A stretch of DNA of 52,203 bases from Sulfuricurvum sp. PD_MW2 (GTDB taxonomy: Bacteria > Campylobacterota > Campylobacteria > Campylobacterales > Sulfurimonadaceae): positions 1 to 52,203 of the forward strand of contig NZ_NSIU01000014.1 in the NCBI RefSeq assembly GCF_002633015.1, in the 5' to 3' direction. This document shows positions 17,807 to 26,857 of the stretch, in pieces. The stretch's first letter is position 1; every line of letters starts with the position of its first letter. The position numbers and the translations under genes were made by a program. The notes under the pieces are model-generated. The model searched no databases. It had not been told where the DNA came from and was given only the letters and a program-made list of their open reading frames with translations.

Positions 17807-19049
17807 GGAGTGTTTTGAGCAGATCGCGCAACATCCGCTCATTCGTTGTTGTGTTAGCAATTTCCATCCGGTTCAAATCCGATCTGAACAACATCTTATA
17901 ATGAACCCCATCTTTAGAGAGATCGGCATTGATCGTTGCATCAAAATGGATAAGCGGCTGGCTAATGTGATAGTGTTGTTTGAAGATGTTCGGAATACTC
18001 GAGCCTTTGATAACGTTGATCTGCATTTTGCCCTGGGTCGCATTGAGTTCAGCATAGGCAGAAAGTTCACCTTTGATCGGAGATGGAAGGGCAAAAAGGG
18101 TAAAAGTTTGTTCGGCATCGGCATGTTTGAGATCAAAAATAAGCGATGAGGGTTCGAGGGCAGGCATATCCACAGCAAGCGTTGCTATCCCCCCTGCGAG
18201 ATCGGATGTTGAGTGTAAGCGTAAGCGTTTTTCATCCCCTTTAAGTGTGGCGTGAAATTTCGATTTTCCCCCTAAAGGGATACCGACGAATTGTTCTAAA
18301 ATTGCTGTATCCGAGAGTAGAAGATCTACCGTAATATCACTTTTAAAGGGACGAACACGACCATTTGGATCGGAAAGCAGCGATTTAAGTGTAGTGGAGT
18401 CGTTGGAGTCTTCAGCGATAGGAAGATGTTTAAAATGGGATGTTTTTGATTGCAATTGAATGTTTCCGCTCACATCACGTCGATCAAACCCTTTGAGTGC
18501 AATAAGACCTGTGAGGGTTGTGTCGGTTTCGCATGGATAATGAAGCAACTGCATCAATGGCTCATACGCGATGTCGGTCAATTGCATATCGACCGTAGAG
18601 AGTGAAAATCGGCGAAGCTCAAGGTTGTAAATCATACGACCGTTCAAAAGTATAGCATTTCCGTGAATGTTAAAGGAGGCAATCCCTCCGCTGAGAGAAC
18701 CTTCGGTTTTGAACGGTTTTTCGAGCGGATTGAATCCCCCGTATTGAAATCCTTCTACACGGTAATGGGCATACATTCGTAGTGTAAGGAGTGAAAATCC
18801 CCCTTGTGTCGAGAGAGTATTGCCAATATTATCTTGAAACAAGAGATGAAAACGGTTGCGGGTGAGGACAAACTCTTGGACGGTTATCGGAGTATTGAGT
18901 GAACTGCTGAGCGATTTCTCGATGAGAGGGGTGAGTAGACGATTTCCCCATAGGGTAAAAAGGAGCAGATAGAATGCGATAAGTGTTCCAAAAAAAATCA
19001 GAACGACTTTTCCGTAGCGTGTGCGATGAAGGGTGCGTATACGTTTCAT
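17784..19049 (-). CDS. AsmA-like membrane-anchored periplasmic protein
   Basis: 421 residues from the ATG at 19049. One N-terminal membrane segment (about 13-33, VVLIFFGTLIAFYLLLF) is followed by a long periplasmic, beta-rich region. The region after the anchor (LLTPLIEKSLSSSLNTPITVQEFVL) and the many short hydrophobic strands resemble AsmA/DUF748-type proteins, which act in outer-membrane lipid transport or assembly. The assignment is structural inference only. Its ATG overlaps the stop codon of the DASS transporter (ATGA). Confidence 0.6.
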   Translation of the reverse strand: MKRIRTLHRTRYGKVVLIFFGTLIAFYLLLFTLWGNRLLTPLIEKSLSSSLNTPITVQEFVLTRNRFHLLFQDNIGNTLSTQGGFSLLTLRMYAHYRVEGFQYGGFNPLEKPFKTEGSLSGGIASFNIHGNAILLNGRMIYNLELRRFSLSTVDMQLTDIAYEPLMQLLHYPCETDTTLTGLIALKGFDRRDVSGNIQLQSKTSHFKHLPIAEDSNDSTTLKSLLSDPNGRVRPFKSDITVDLLLSDTAILEQFVGIPLGGKSKFHATLKGDEKRLRLHSTSDLAGGIATLAVDMPALEPSSLIFDLKHADAEQTFTLFALPSPIKGELSAYAELNATQGKMQINVIKGSSIPNIFKQHYHISQPLIHFDATINADLSKDGVHYKMLFRSDLNRMEIANTTTNERMLRDLLKTLPSGSLRR

Positions 19050-20437
19050 AGCAATGCCAAAATCCAGGGTGTACCGATCAGGATAAAGATGCAAAAGGTT
19101 AGCAGCGTCACAGCACCGCCGTAGATGTAAATATCACGTGCGCTGATGTATCCGCTGCTCAGATAAATGGCATTGCACGAAGAGCCCTGAGGGGTAAGGG
19201 TGGCATTGAAATTGGTGGCAAACAACAGCATCATCGCCATTAACTCTCCCGGTACCCCCGCTTGTACACCGACAGAGAGGAAAATACCAAACAAGGCGAG
19301 AAGATGCGCGCTTTGGGAGACAAAGAGATAGTGGATCAAGACGTAGATTGCTATCAACATCGCATAGACTACTCCCCATGAAAATCCGTTTAGGTACTGC
19401 GTGAAGTGTTCAGCAATCGTATTCATAAACCCTTGTTCTGCGAGTTGTGTCGAGAGTCCAAAAAGGATGGCAAACCAAATGAGGGTACTGAGTGCTTCCC
19501 CTTGGCTTCTAAAATCCTCAATCCCGAAGACTTTGGTTGCCATCAAAATTCCCAAACCACCGAACGCAACGGCCGCTTTATCGATAGGGAACAGTCCTGA
19601 AAGTGCCCAGAGGGTGAGCATGGAGATAAATACAGCGGCGGTGATCCACTCATTACGACTGATCGCTCCCATGTGCTCTAGTGCAGCTGCGGCATTTTTA
19701 GGGGCATCGGGTGTCTCTTTGAGTTCAGGGGGATAAATGCGATAGAGCATCCATGGAATGAGGGCAAAGGCGATCAGTGTCGGGACAATCGCACACATCA
19801 GCCAGCTTCCAAACGTGATATGAATCCCCATCTTCTGTGCAATCCCCACGCCGATCGGATTGACCGCCATCGCAGTGAGCCACAGTCCAGAAGAGATTGT
19901 GAGACCTGCCATAGAGGTTATCATCAAATAACTGCCTGCTTTGCGCTGGGTATTATCGCCCACTTTGGAACCGCAGTCATGGGCGAGACCGTAGATGATC
20001 GGATAGAGTACACCTGAGCGGGCAGTATTGCTCGGAAATGCAGGAGCGATTAGTATGTCGGTGGCGATAACGCTGTATCCCAACCCCAATGTTGAATGTC
20101 CGAAACGACGAATGATATGGAGGGATAGCCGTTTTCCAAGCCCCGATTTATGAACGGCATGGGAGACCAAAAAAGCCGCAACGATCAGGAGAATAAAACT
20201 TTCGGAAAATCCCGCGTACGCTTTGGCAGGTTCGATGACTCCGCTCAAAATACTGACGGCTAGGGCGATAATGGCAGCCGCGATAATAGGGAGAATATTG
20301 AACAAAATAGAAATAATGGTGGTAATGAATATGGTAAAAAGATGCCAGGTAGAGAGATTGATAGATAGAGGAGGATTGATGCTCCACATACTCAACGCAA
20401 AAATTACGAGCACGATAACACGCAGTGCAATCCTCAT
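19046..20437 (-). CDS. DASS/SLC13-family anion transporter
   Basis: 463 residues and about 11-12 hydrophobic segments. The family's two sodium/substrate hairpins are visible: PSNTARSG (SNT motif) in the first half and TLTPQGSSCNAIYLSSG in the second. The family moves di- and tricarboxylates or sulfate, often with sodium. The substrate cannot be told here, although dicarboxylate or 2-oxoglutarate/malate types are close in style. The start is the ATG at 20437 behind GGAGAT. The longer frame upstream includes the promoter and is not protein-like. Confidence 0.85.
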   Translation of the reverse strand: MRIALRVIVLVIFALSMWSINPPLSINLSTWHLFTIFITTIISILFNILPIIAAAIIALAVSILSGVIEPAKAYAGFSESFILLIVAAFLVSHAVHKSGLGKRLSLHIIRRFGHSTLGLGYSVIATDILIAPAFPSNTARSGVLYPIIYGLAHDCGSKVGDNTQRKAGSYLMITSMAGLTISSGLWLTAMAVNPIGVGIAQKMGIHITFGSWLMCAIVPTLIAFALIPWMLYRIYPPELKETPDAPKNAAAALEHMGAISRNEWITAAVFISMLTLWALSGLFPIDKAAVAFGGLGILMATKVFGIEDFRSQGEALSTLIWFAILFGLSTQLAEQGFMNTIAEHFTQYLNGFSWGVVYAMLIAIYVLIHYLFVSQSAHLLALFGIFLSVGVQAGVPGELMAMMLLFATNFNATLTPQGSSCNAIYLSSGYISARDIYIYGGAVTLLTFCIFILIGTPWILALL

Positions 20438-20459
20438 AAAATCTCCATTTTTAATGGAT

Positions 20460-20465
20460 ATTATA
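20460..20465 (-). promoter_or_regulatory. -10 box for the DASS transporter
   Basis: TATAAT on the minus strand in the context GTGCTATAATATCC, 22 bases upstream of the transporter ATG. Confidence 0.5.
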
Positions 20466-20489
20466 GCACGAACGGGATAGAGTTTTATT

Positions 20490-20510
20490 GTTGATATACA
20501 TAGACTCAAC
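20490..20510. promoter_or_regulatory. possible HspR (HAIR-like) operator
   Basis: GTTGATA-N7-ACTCAAC fits 10 of the 14 defined bases of the HAIR consensus CTTGAGT-N7-ACTCAAG, with the exact 7-base spacing. It lies about 30 bases upstream of the grpE -35 box. HspR controls hrcA-grpE-dnaK in relatives such as Campylobacter. The left half-site is weak, so this is tentative. Confidence 0.3.
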
Positions 20511-20539
20511 TATTTTGAATAAAAAAATTCATATACCTA

Positions 20540-20569
20540 TTGACAACATATGACTCAATGCATTATAAT
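20540..20569 (+). promoter_or_regulatory. sigma-70 promoter for grpE-dnaK
   Basis: TTGACA (20540-20545), an 18-base spacer and TATAAT (20564-20569). It is one of the few full -35/-10 promoters in the window, fitting a highly expressed chaperone operon. Confidence 0.75.
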
Positions 20570-20604
20570 AACATCAGATTTCAACAAAGGAGTCTTTAGA
20601 AATC

Positions 20605-21144
20605 ATGTCAACTGAAGTTAACGAAGAAGTAATCAGTGAAGAGCAACTTACTCAAAACGAGGGGGAAGAAGCGGTAGCTGAGAGCCTGAATGAATTAGAA
20701 ACTATCCAAGCCGAACTCGCATCGTTCAAGGACAAATATGCCCGTGTTCATGCTGATTTCGACAATATCAAAAAACGGCTTGAGCGTGAGAAATACCAAG
20801 CGCTCGAATACGCAAATGAAAAGTTTGCAAAAGATTTGATCCCGGTTGTCGATTCTTTGGGAATGGCAATCGGTGCTGCAGAGATTGATGCTGAGCCGTC
20901 TGTGTTGTTAGAGAAACTTAAAGAGGGTGTTGAACTCACGATGAAACAGCTCCTCGGAGTTCTTGAAAAACACGGTGTTACAGCCGTGGATGAGACAGAG
21001 GCGTTTGATCCGAATATTCATAATGCCGTGCAGCGTGTGGATTCACCGGATCACGAAAGCGGAGCTATCGTCAATACCTTCCAAAAAGGGTATCGTTATA
21101 AAGAGCGAACCTTGCGCGATGCAATGGTTGTAATCGCTAATTAA
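20605..21144 (+). CDS. grpE: nucleotide exchange factor GrpE
   Basis: Releases ADP from DnaK. 179 residues: an acidic N-terminus, a long coiled coil (about 25-85, including DNIKKRLEREK) and the C-terminal beta domain ending GYRYKERTLRDAMVVIAN. ATG at 20605 with AAAGGAG upstream. dnaK follows after 102 bases containing two hairpins. hrcA, usually first in this operon in Campylobacterota, is not here. Confidence 0.96.
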   Translation: MSTEVNEEVISEEQLTQNEGEEAVAESLNELETIQAELASFKDKYARVHADFDNIKKRLEREKYQALEYANEKFAKDLIPVVDSLGMAIGAAEIDAEPSVLLEKLKEGVELTMKQLLGVLEKHGVTAVDETEAFDPNIHNAVQRVDSPDHESGAIVNTFQKGYRYKERTLRDAMVVIAN

Positions 21145-21152
21145 AGTGCATT

Positions 21153-21211
21153 TGGGCTTTTACTGCCGAGGTAAAACCCAGTGTTAACGTAGCTTAAGGG
21201 GCTTTGCTCCT
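21153..21211 (+). repeat. two hairpins between grpE and dnaK
   Basis: The first pairs GGG(c)TTTTAC with GTAAAACCC (21154-21179, one bulged C). The second pairs AGGGGC with GCTCCT around a TTT loop (21197-21211, one G-T pair). No U run follows. In such chaperone operons an intergenic hairpin can stabilise the downstream dnaK mRNA after cleavage, which would suit the higher need for DnaK; this is inference. Confidence 0.45.
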
Positions 21212-21246
21212 AGAGTGTTTAAAAAAATAAAAATAAAGGAATTATT

Positions 21247-23124
21247 ATGTCAAAAGTTATTGGTATCGATTTAGGAACGACTAACTCATGTGTTGCTGTC
21301 TACGAAGGCGGCGAAGCAAAAATCATCCCGAATAAAGAGGGAAAAAATACTACTCCATCCGTTGTTGCATTTACGGATAAAGGTGAAATCCTTGTAGGTG
21401 ACCCGGCAAAACGCCAAGCGATCACGAATCCGGATAAAACAATCTATTCGGTTAAACGTATCATGGGTCTCATGATGAACGAAGAAAAAGCGAAAGAAGC
21501 GCACGACAAAGTTACCTACAAAATCGTGGATAAAAACGGTATGGCCGCGGTTGACGTAGCGGGTAAAGTGTACACGCCGCAAGAGATCTCTGCTAAAATC
21601 CTCTCTAAACTCAAAGCGGATGCAGAATCTTATCTTGGTCAAGCAGTAACCGATGCGGTTATCACTGTACCTGCGTATTTCAATGACGCACAGCGTAAAG
21701 CGACCAAAGAGGCGGGAACTATCGCGGGTCTTAACGTTTTACGTATCATCAATGAGCCGACAGCATCTGCATTGGCGTACGGTTTGGATTCAAAAGGGGA
21801 TGAAAAAGTTCTTGTTTACGATCTCGGGGGCGGAACATTCGACGTTACGGTTCTTGAAATCAGTGAAGGAACTTTCGAAGTTCTTTCAACCGATGGGAAT
21901 GCGTTCCTTGGTGGAGATGATTTCGATAACAAAATCGTAGATTTCTTGGCATCTGAGTTCAAATCCGACCATGGAATTGATTTGAAAGCCGACAAAATGG
22001 CACTTCAACGTCTTAAAGACGCGGCTGAAAATGCAAAAAAAGAGCTCTCTTCTGCTGAAGAAACAGAGATCAACCTTCCGTTTATCACAGCAGATGCGAC
22101 AGGTCCAAAACACTTGGTTGTAAAACTGACTCGTGCAAAATTTGAAGGGATGATCGATACGCTTGTACAAGAGACAATCAGCCACATCAAAACGGCGATG
22201 AAAGATGCGGGACTTAGCAAAAACGAGATCAATGAGATTATCATGGTCGGTGGTTCAACGCGTCTTCCGATCGCACAAAAAATGGTTTCCGATGAGTTTG
22301 GCGGTAAAACGCTAAACAAAGGGGTAAATCCGGATGAGGTAGTAGCAGCCGGTGCAGCGATTCAAGGCGGGGTTCTACGCGGAGATGTTAAAGACGTTCT
22401 TTTGCTTGACGTTACACCGTTGTCCCTTGGTATCGAAACACTTGGTGGTATCGCAACAAAAATCATCGAAAAAGGGACTACAATCCCGGTTAAAAAATCG
22501 CAAGTATTCTCAACAGCCGAAGATAACCAACCTGCGGTTTCTATCTCAGTTGTACAAGGTGAGCGCGAGTTCGCCCGCGATAACAAATCGCTCGGTCTTT
22601 TCGAATTGAACGGTATTCCGGCAGCACCACGCGGTGTACCTCAAATCGAGGTAACATTCGACATTGATGCTAACGGTATCTTGACCGTTAGCTCAACCGA
22701 TAAAGGGACGGGTAAATCACAATCGATCACTATCTCTGGAAGTTCAGGACTCTCAGAAGAAGAGATCAACAAAATGGTTCAAGATGCGGAAAACCACAAA
22801 GCAGAAGATGCAAAACGCAAAGAGATCGTAGATCTTCGCAACCAAGCGGATGCGTTGGCGAGCCAAACCGAAAAATCGCTCAAAGAGATGGAAGATAAAA
22901 TCGATGCTTCCGAAAAAGCAGCGATCGAATCGGCTCTCGAAGAGCTCAAAGCGGTATTGAAAAATACCGATGCAAGCAAAGAAGAGATCGAAGCGGCTAC
23001 GAAAAAATTGGCAGATGCAAGCCACAAAATGGCAGAGCAAATGTACAAACAAAATGAAGGCGGTGAAGCCGCTTCTTCATCAGCGAAAAAAGATGACGAC
23101 GTCATTGACGCAGAAATCGAATAA
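21247..23124 (+). CDS. dnaK: molecular chaperone DnaK (Hsp70)
   Basis: ATP-driven chaperone for folding and disaggregation with DnaJ and GrpE. 625 residues, usual length. The nucleotide-binding domain has [11 protein letters not shown] (4-14), [15 protein letters not shown] and [10 protein letters not shown]. The substrate domain starts at [13 protein letters not shown], and the acidic tail ends [13 protein letters not shown] hairpin follows the gene. Confidence 0.98.
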   Translation: MSKVIGIDLGTTNSCVAVYEGGEAKIIPNKEGKNTTPSVVAFTDKGEILVGDPAKRQAITNPDKTIYSVKRIMGLMMNEEKAKEAHDKVTYKIVDKNGMAAVDVAGKVYTPQEISAKILSKLKADAESYLGQAVTDAVITVPAYFNDAQRKATKEAGTIAGLNVLRIINEPTASALAYGLDSKGDEKVLVYDLGGGTFDVTVLEISEGTFEVLSTDGNAFLGGDDFDNKIVDFLASEFKSDHGIDLKADKMALQRLKDAAENAKKELSSAEETEINLPFITADATGPKHLVVKLTRAKFEGMIDTLVQETISHIKTAMKDAGLSKNEINEIIMVGGSTRLPIAQKMVSDEFGGKTLNKGVNPDEVVAAGAAIQGGVLRGDVKDVLLLDVTPLSLGIETLGGIATKIIEKGTTIPVKKSQVFSTAEDNQPAVSISVVQGEREFARDNKSLGLFELNGIPAAPRGVPQIEVTFDIDANGILTVSSTDKGTGKSQSITISGSSGLSEEEINKMVQDAENHKAEDAKRKEIVDLRNQADALASQTEKSLKEMEDKIDASEKAAIESALEELKAVLKNTDASKEEIEAATKKLADASHKMAEQMYKQNEGGEAASSSAKKDDDVIDAEIE

Positions 23125-23139
23125 TTCTCCATCCTTTCT

Positions 23140-23155
23140 TGCCCCGCACGGGGCA
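23140..23155 (+). terminator. GC-rich hairpin after dnaK
   Basis: TGCCCCG-CA-CGGGGCA, 15 bases past the dnaK stop. A run of seven or more Ts comes about 20 bases later (23174-23180). TAACTCCTCC is repeated on both sides of the T run (23161-23170 and 23188-23197). Probably ends the grpE-dnaK transcript. Confidence 0.55.
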
Positions 23156-23202
23156 TCCCTTAACTCCTCCAAGTTTTTTTCATTCTCTAACTCCTCCTTT
23201 GT

Positions 23203-23208
23203 TATAAT
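23203..23208 (+). promoter_or_regulatory. -10 box for proA
   Basis: TATAAT, 25 bases before the proA ATG, in the context TTTGTTATAATG. It follows the dnaK terminator region, so proA has its own promoter. Confidence 0.55.
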
Positions 23209-23232
23209 GTTCTTAATTAAAAGGGAACTATC

Positions 23233-24465
23233 ATGGAACAATTTTTAGAAAAAGCAAAATCAGCCAGCCGTATTTTGGCAACGATGAGCGGTAATGAACG
23301 CAATCGAATCTTACGTGAAATGGCTCAATCGCTACGTGCCAATACCATGAATATCATTGAAGCCAATGCGATTGACATGAAAAAAGCGGATGAGGAGAAC
23401 CTCTCCTCGTCGCTAAAAGATCGCTTAATGCTCGATGAAAAGCGGATTGATGCTATGGCTGTGGCAATTGAAGAGATTGCAGCGCTCAAAGATCCGGTCG
23501 GTAAAGTGCTCGAAGGTTGGATCACCGAAACGGGGCTTAAAATCGAAAAAGTGAGTATCCCTATCGGGATGATTGGAATCATTTATGAGTCGCGTCCGAA
23601 CGTTACCTCCGATACGGCGGCATTGTGTTTTAAAAGCTCGAACGGATGTATTTTGAAAGGGGGAAAAGAAGCAGAGCATTCCAATAAAATCATTGCTGAT
23701 GTGCTGCAGCAAGTGTTGATACGCAACGATCTGCCAAAAGAGTTGATCTCTCTTCTGCCTGATTCAAGTAGAGAAGGGGTAGCAAAACTGATCAAAATGG
23801 ATAAATATGTCGATTTGATCGTTCCTCGCGGCGGTGAGGCATTGATCCGGTTTGTAAGCCAAAACGCGAGCGTTCCTGTGGTAAAACACGATAAAGGGCA
23901 ATGTCATCTTTATATCGATAAAGATGCAAACATTGAAGATGCTCTAAAAATTGCAATCAATGCAAAAGTACAGCGACCATCGGCATGTAATGCCATTGAG
24001 ACATTACTGGTGGATGAAAGTATCGCTGCGAGTGTCCTCCCTTTGTTTAAAGCAGTATTTGATCGAGAACACACTCAGCTCAAAGGGTGTCCGTTAACGC
24101 GTGAAATCATCGAAGTGCCACAGGCAAGCGATGAAGATTTCGATACCGAATATTTGGCCAATATCCTCAATATACGTGTTGTTGACGGAGTTGACGGAGC
24201 GATCAGTCACATCGTCCGTTACGGGTCAGGGCACTCTGAATCGATCATTACCGAAAATATTACGACGGCAGAGCGTTTCATGGAGAGTATAGATGCAGCG
24301 GCGGTTTACGTCAATGCATCGACCCGTTTTACGGATGGAGGTGAATTCGGATTTGGTGCGGAGGTGGGTATCAGTACTAACAAACTCCATGCAAGAGGGC
24401 CGATGGGTGTGGAGGGGTTAACAACCTATAAATACAAAGTGTATGGAAAAGGCCAAGTCCGTTGA
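23233..24465 (+). CDS. proA: glutamate-5-semialdehyde dehydrogenase
   Basis: NADPH-dependent reduction of gamma-glutamyl phosphate in proline synthesis. 410 residues of the aldehyde dehydrogenase superfamily. Catalytic C252 lies in QRPSACNAIETLL, and IGIIYESRPNVT and DGGEFGFGAEVGIST match the family. proB is not adjacent. Its TGA stop overlaps the TTG start of the ABC ATPase gene. Confidence 0.95.
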   Translation: MEQFLEKAKSASRILATMSGNERNRILREMAQSLRANTMNIIEANAIDMKKADEENLSSSLKDRLMLDEKRIDAMAVAIEEIAALKDPVGKVLEGWITETGLKIEKVSIPIGMIGIIYESRPNVTSDTAALCFKSSNGCILKGGKEAEHSNKIIADVLQQVLIRNDLPKELISLLPDSSREGVAKLIKMDKYVDLIVPRGGEALIRFVSQNASVPVVKHDKGQCHLYIDKDANIEDALKIAINAKVQRPSACNAIETLLVDESIAASVLPLFKAVFDREHTQLKGCPLTREIIEVPQASDEDFDTEYLANILNIRVVDGVDGAISHIVRYGSGHSESIITENITTAERFMESIDAAAVYVNASTRFTDGGEFGFGAEVGISTNKLHARGPMGVEGLTTYKYKVYGKGQVR

Positions 24466-25034
24466 ATGGTATTTTAGATATACAAAATATATCTTTTGGA
24501 TATTCAAAAGATATGCTTTTGTTTAGAAATTTTTCACTATCTTTGAATGAAGGTGAAATCAAAGCGATAGTGGGACCAAGCGGTGTGGGGAAAACGACTT
24601 TGTTTGAACTCATCTTGGGATACCGCAAACCGTATTCAGGATCGATTCGATCCAAACCTTTCTCACAAGTATTTCAAGATCCCTATAGCTCGTTTCATCC
24701 TACCTATACAATACGACAGCAAATACTCGAAGTAACGACGATGGATGGCTATGAAGCGCTATTGATGCAAATGGGCTTGGAAGAGAGCTTATTAGACTCC
24801 CTGCCTCATAAACTTTCAGGCGGACAGTTACAACGGTGTTCAATTCTGCGTTCATTGTTGATGAAGCCGAAACTGCTTTTGCTGGATGAACCGACATCGG
24901 CGCTGGATAATCTTAATCAGCTCGATATCATGAAATTAATCATTCAGAATTTAGAGGGGATGGGTGTACTGCTGATAACACATGATGGTGATTTGGCACG
25001 GTGGTGTGCCGATGAGATTATTAAGCTCGGGTAG
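24462..25034 (+). CDS. solo ABC-transporter ATP-binding protein
   Basis: 190 residues with all ATPase motifs: Walker A GPSGVGKT (38-45), Q-loop VFQDPYSSFHP, signature LSGGQLQR, Walker B LLLLDEPTSALD and the switch histidine ITHDG. The Q-loop wording resembles the DppF/OppF/NikE peptide and nickel importer ATPases, but the protein is 50-70 residues shorter than those and has no permease or binding protein next to it. The start is TTG at 24462, overlapping the proA stop. Substrate unknown. Confidence 0.8.
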   Translation: MNGILDIQNISFGYSKDMLLFRNFSLSLNEGEIKAIVGPSGVGKTTLFELILGYRKPYSGSIRSKPFSQVFQDPYSSFHPTYTIRQQILEVTTMDGYEALLMQMGLEESLLDSLPHKLSGGQLQRCSILRSLLMKPKLLLLDEPTSALDNLNQLDIMKLIIQNLEGMGVLLITHDGDLARWCADEIIKLG

Positions 25035-25755
25035 AGTGATACTGAGGCAGGGATACTATTTGGTTATCATAGGCTTGCTGCATCTTGAGTTGTGTTTCAT
25101 TTAGCCATTCCGGATTGCTTTTATCCGCTGTGAATGAGTCTAAATAGATGGCTGTGATGGTTCCTGAGCGGAATATTTTACGTTTATTGCTAAAGTGTTG
25201 AGCAGTAGCGATGAGGACGATCGGTTGAACTTTGAGATTGAACTTGTCTGCTACCATTTTAGCACCGGCTTTGAAAGGTCTCATCGTCCCTGTTTCTGTT
25301 CGTGTACCCTCTGGAAAGATAGTGATAACACGTCCGTGATCAAGCCGATCTTTACACTCTTTGATCAGTTTGACAAGAGAGGTTTTGCTTTCACGTTCCA
25401 ACGCAATGTCTTTTGGGAGCCGAACGACAAGTCCAAAGAACGGTACATCAAAGAGCTCTTTTTTTGCAACCCAAGCTAAGTCTCTGTTGGTGATGGTCTC
25501 CATAACGCCAATATCGATATCGCTTTGGTGGTTGATCAAAAACATTTGTGCTTCAGGATCAGGAGTCCCTTTCACATCAACAGGGATAAAGACCAGTAAG
25601 CGGATAAACCATGCTGAAAACTTGACAGCATAGGGCTTGGGGAGAAGATAAAAGGTGGTGATCATCAAAGTCATCCCGCTAAAGATGACGATCACCGCAT
25701 AAAGCCATTTAATTCGTGCAAATATCACGTTTGTTAATCCATCCCACTTTATCAT
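25021..25755 (-). CDS. plsC: 1-acyl-sn-glycerol-3-phosphate acyltransferase
   Basis: Makes phosphatidic acid by acylating lysophosphatidic acid at the membrane. 244 residues from the ATG at 25755 (a GTG at 25758 is adjacent; a GTG at 25728 would remove most of the overlap with the upstream gene). A hydrophobic segment (about 17-38) precedes the acyltransferase motifs NHQSDID (HX4D) and FPEGTRTETG. It overlaps the upstream gene by about 47 bases and the convergent ABC gene by 14. Last gene of the ctpA-pur operon. Confidence 0.9.
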   Translation of the reverse strand: MIKWDGLTNVIFARIKWLYAVIVIFSGMTLMITTFYLLPKPYAVKFSAWFIRLLVFIPVDVKGTPDPEAQMFLINHQSDIDIGVMETITNRDLAWVAKKELFDVPFFGLVVRLPKDIALERESKTSLVKLIKECKDRLDHGRVITIFPEGTRTETGTMRPFKAGAKMVADKFNLKVQPIVLIATAQHFSNKRKIFRSGTITAIYLDSFTADKSNPEWLNETQLKMQQAYDNQIVSLPQYHSTRA

Positions 25756-26857
25756 CACTCAGGTGAACTTTAATAAAATCACCCACCTCTTTTTCTGATT
25801 CCAAATGTTCTTCTTGTAGAGTCATCTCAAAAATAGTGCCGTTTTTGATCGGTAAAAGATAAACCGGAGCATCTTTTTTGACGCAAAGTTTTTGGTTTGG
25901 CAAAAGAGCATAAACGACATAAAACATCGGTAGTGCCGCAAGGTAAAGATACGTTTTGTTTCGTCTCCAATAAAACATTCCAAAAAGCATAAGAATAGTA
26001 ACAGCGGCACCGCCTACCTTGAGTTCGGTATGGCGTGCATCGGTCGGGGAGAGATCATTTTGTCCGGTTGAAACGGTATCATCGTCAACTTGTATAGGTA
26101 TGGTTACCGATTCATAACGCTGTTTTTGGAGATTAAAGTAGCTAAATACAAGATTTTGTTCCGTATTGGGAATGATCGCATAGTAGGTCATTTGCGATTC
26201 ACCGACATTGGAGAGTTTTGATTCAAACCCTTGCTTGATAGCATTAGGAATCGAAAAATCGCTAATGTTACAGCGTGAAGCTTTAACCGTGAAAATAACG
26301 ACATTGCTTTCGTTATTGTATGGAGTTGTTTTATAGTTGATTACAGTGAACTTATCGGCCAATACATTTGCAAAACCGTTTGGCGGACTTAATGTTGTCG
26401 CATTAAAAGAACTTCCACTCAATGTTTCAGACGTTGCGCCTGTTGATGTCAGTGTTGCAGTGATATCAGGAAGACGGATACTTTGAGATTGAACCAAGAA
26501 ATAAAAAGTATCATAAACCCCATCTTCTTTTACTTTTCGCTTAGGAGTATCACTAAAAATACGAACACCGGATTCATTGTTTAGGGTATATTCGATGTTG
26601 CCGGATGCTAAATCAACGGGAGTGAGTTTCACATTTACAGCAATAATTTCACCTATATAAGGGCGTGAAGGGAGGTTTGTAAATTCTAATTTAAGCCCGC
26701 TTTGGGAATGTACGCCCGAAAAAAGAGAATTAATATCGGATCCGGCACCCTGATCAGACTGTGCAGAGGGTTCAGCGGCTTGGGGATCGGTAAGAACCGA
26801 AGGCTCTGCAATAAGAAGTTGTCCGATAAGACAAATAAAAAGAGCTAAAGCTTTCAA
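25709..26857 (-). CDS. BatD-like membrane protein with C-terminal SH3-like domain
   Basis: 382 residues. A signal peptide (about 1-17) is followed by a beta-rich periplasmic region (about 50-270) that resembles BatD-type proteins ([22 protein letters not shown]). Two hydrophobic segments (about 282-300 and 306-320) come next. The C-terminal 60 residues ([20 protein letters not shown] ... [12 protein letters not shown]) look like a bacterial SH3 domain. No batA or moxR neighbour is present. It sits between purQ (ATGA overlap) and plsC. Role unknown, perhaps envelope sensing; the BatD match is tentative. Confidence 0.6.
   Translation of the reverse strand: MKALALFICLIGQLLIAEPSVLTDPQAAEPSAQSDQGAGSDINSLFSGVHSQSGLKLEFTNLPSRPYIGEIIAVNVKLTPVDLASGNIEYTLNNESGVRIFSDTPKRKVKEDGVYDTFYFLVQSQSIRLPDITATLTSTGATSETLSGSSFNATTLSPPNGFANVLADKFTVINYKTTPYNNESNVVIFTVKASRCNISDFSIPNAIKQGFESKLSNVGESQMTYYAIIPNTEQNLVFSYFNLQKQRYESVTIPIQVDDDTVSTGQNDLSPTDARHTELKVGGAAVTILMLFGMFYWRRNKTYLYLAALPMFYVVYALLPNQKLCVKKDAPVYLLPIKNGTIFEMTLQEEHLESEKEVGDFIKVHLSDDKVGWINKRDICTN

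Noticed and set aside
20485-20604. CIRCE element for HrcA before grpE
   Set aside because: No TTAGCACTC-N9-GAGTGCTAA or close variant is present; only a HAIR-like dyad is seen.
23161-23197. TAACTCCTCC direct repeat as an attachment site
   Set aside because: It is only 10 bases long, 27 bases apart and in a pyrimidine-rich terminator region. Slippage or chance is enough to explain it.
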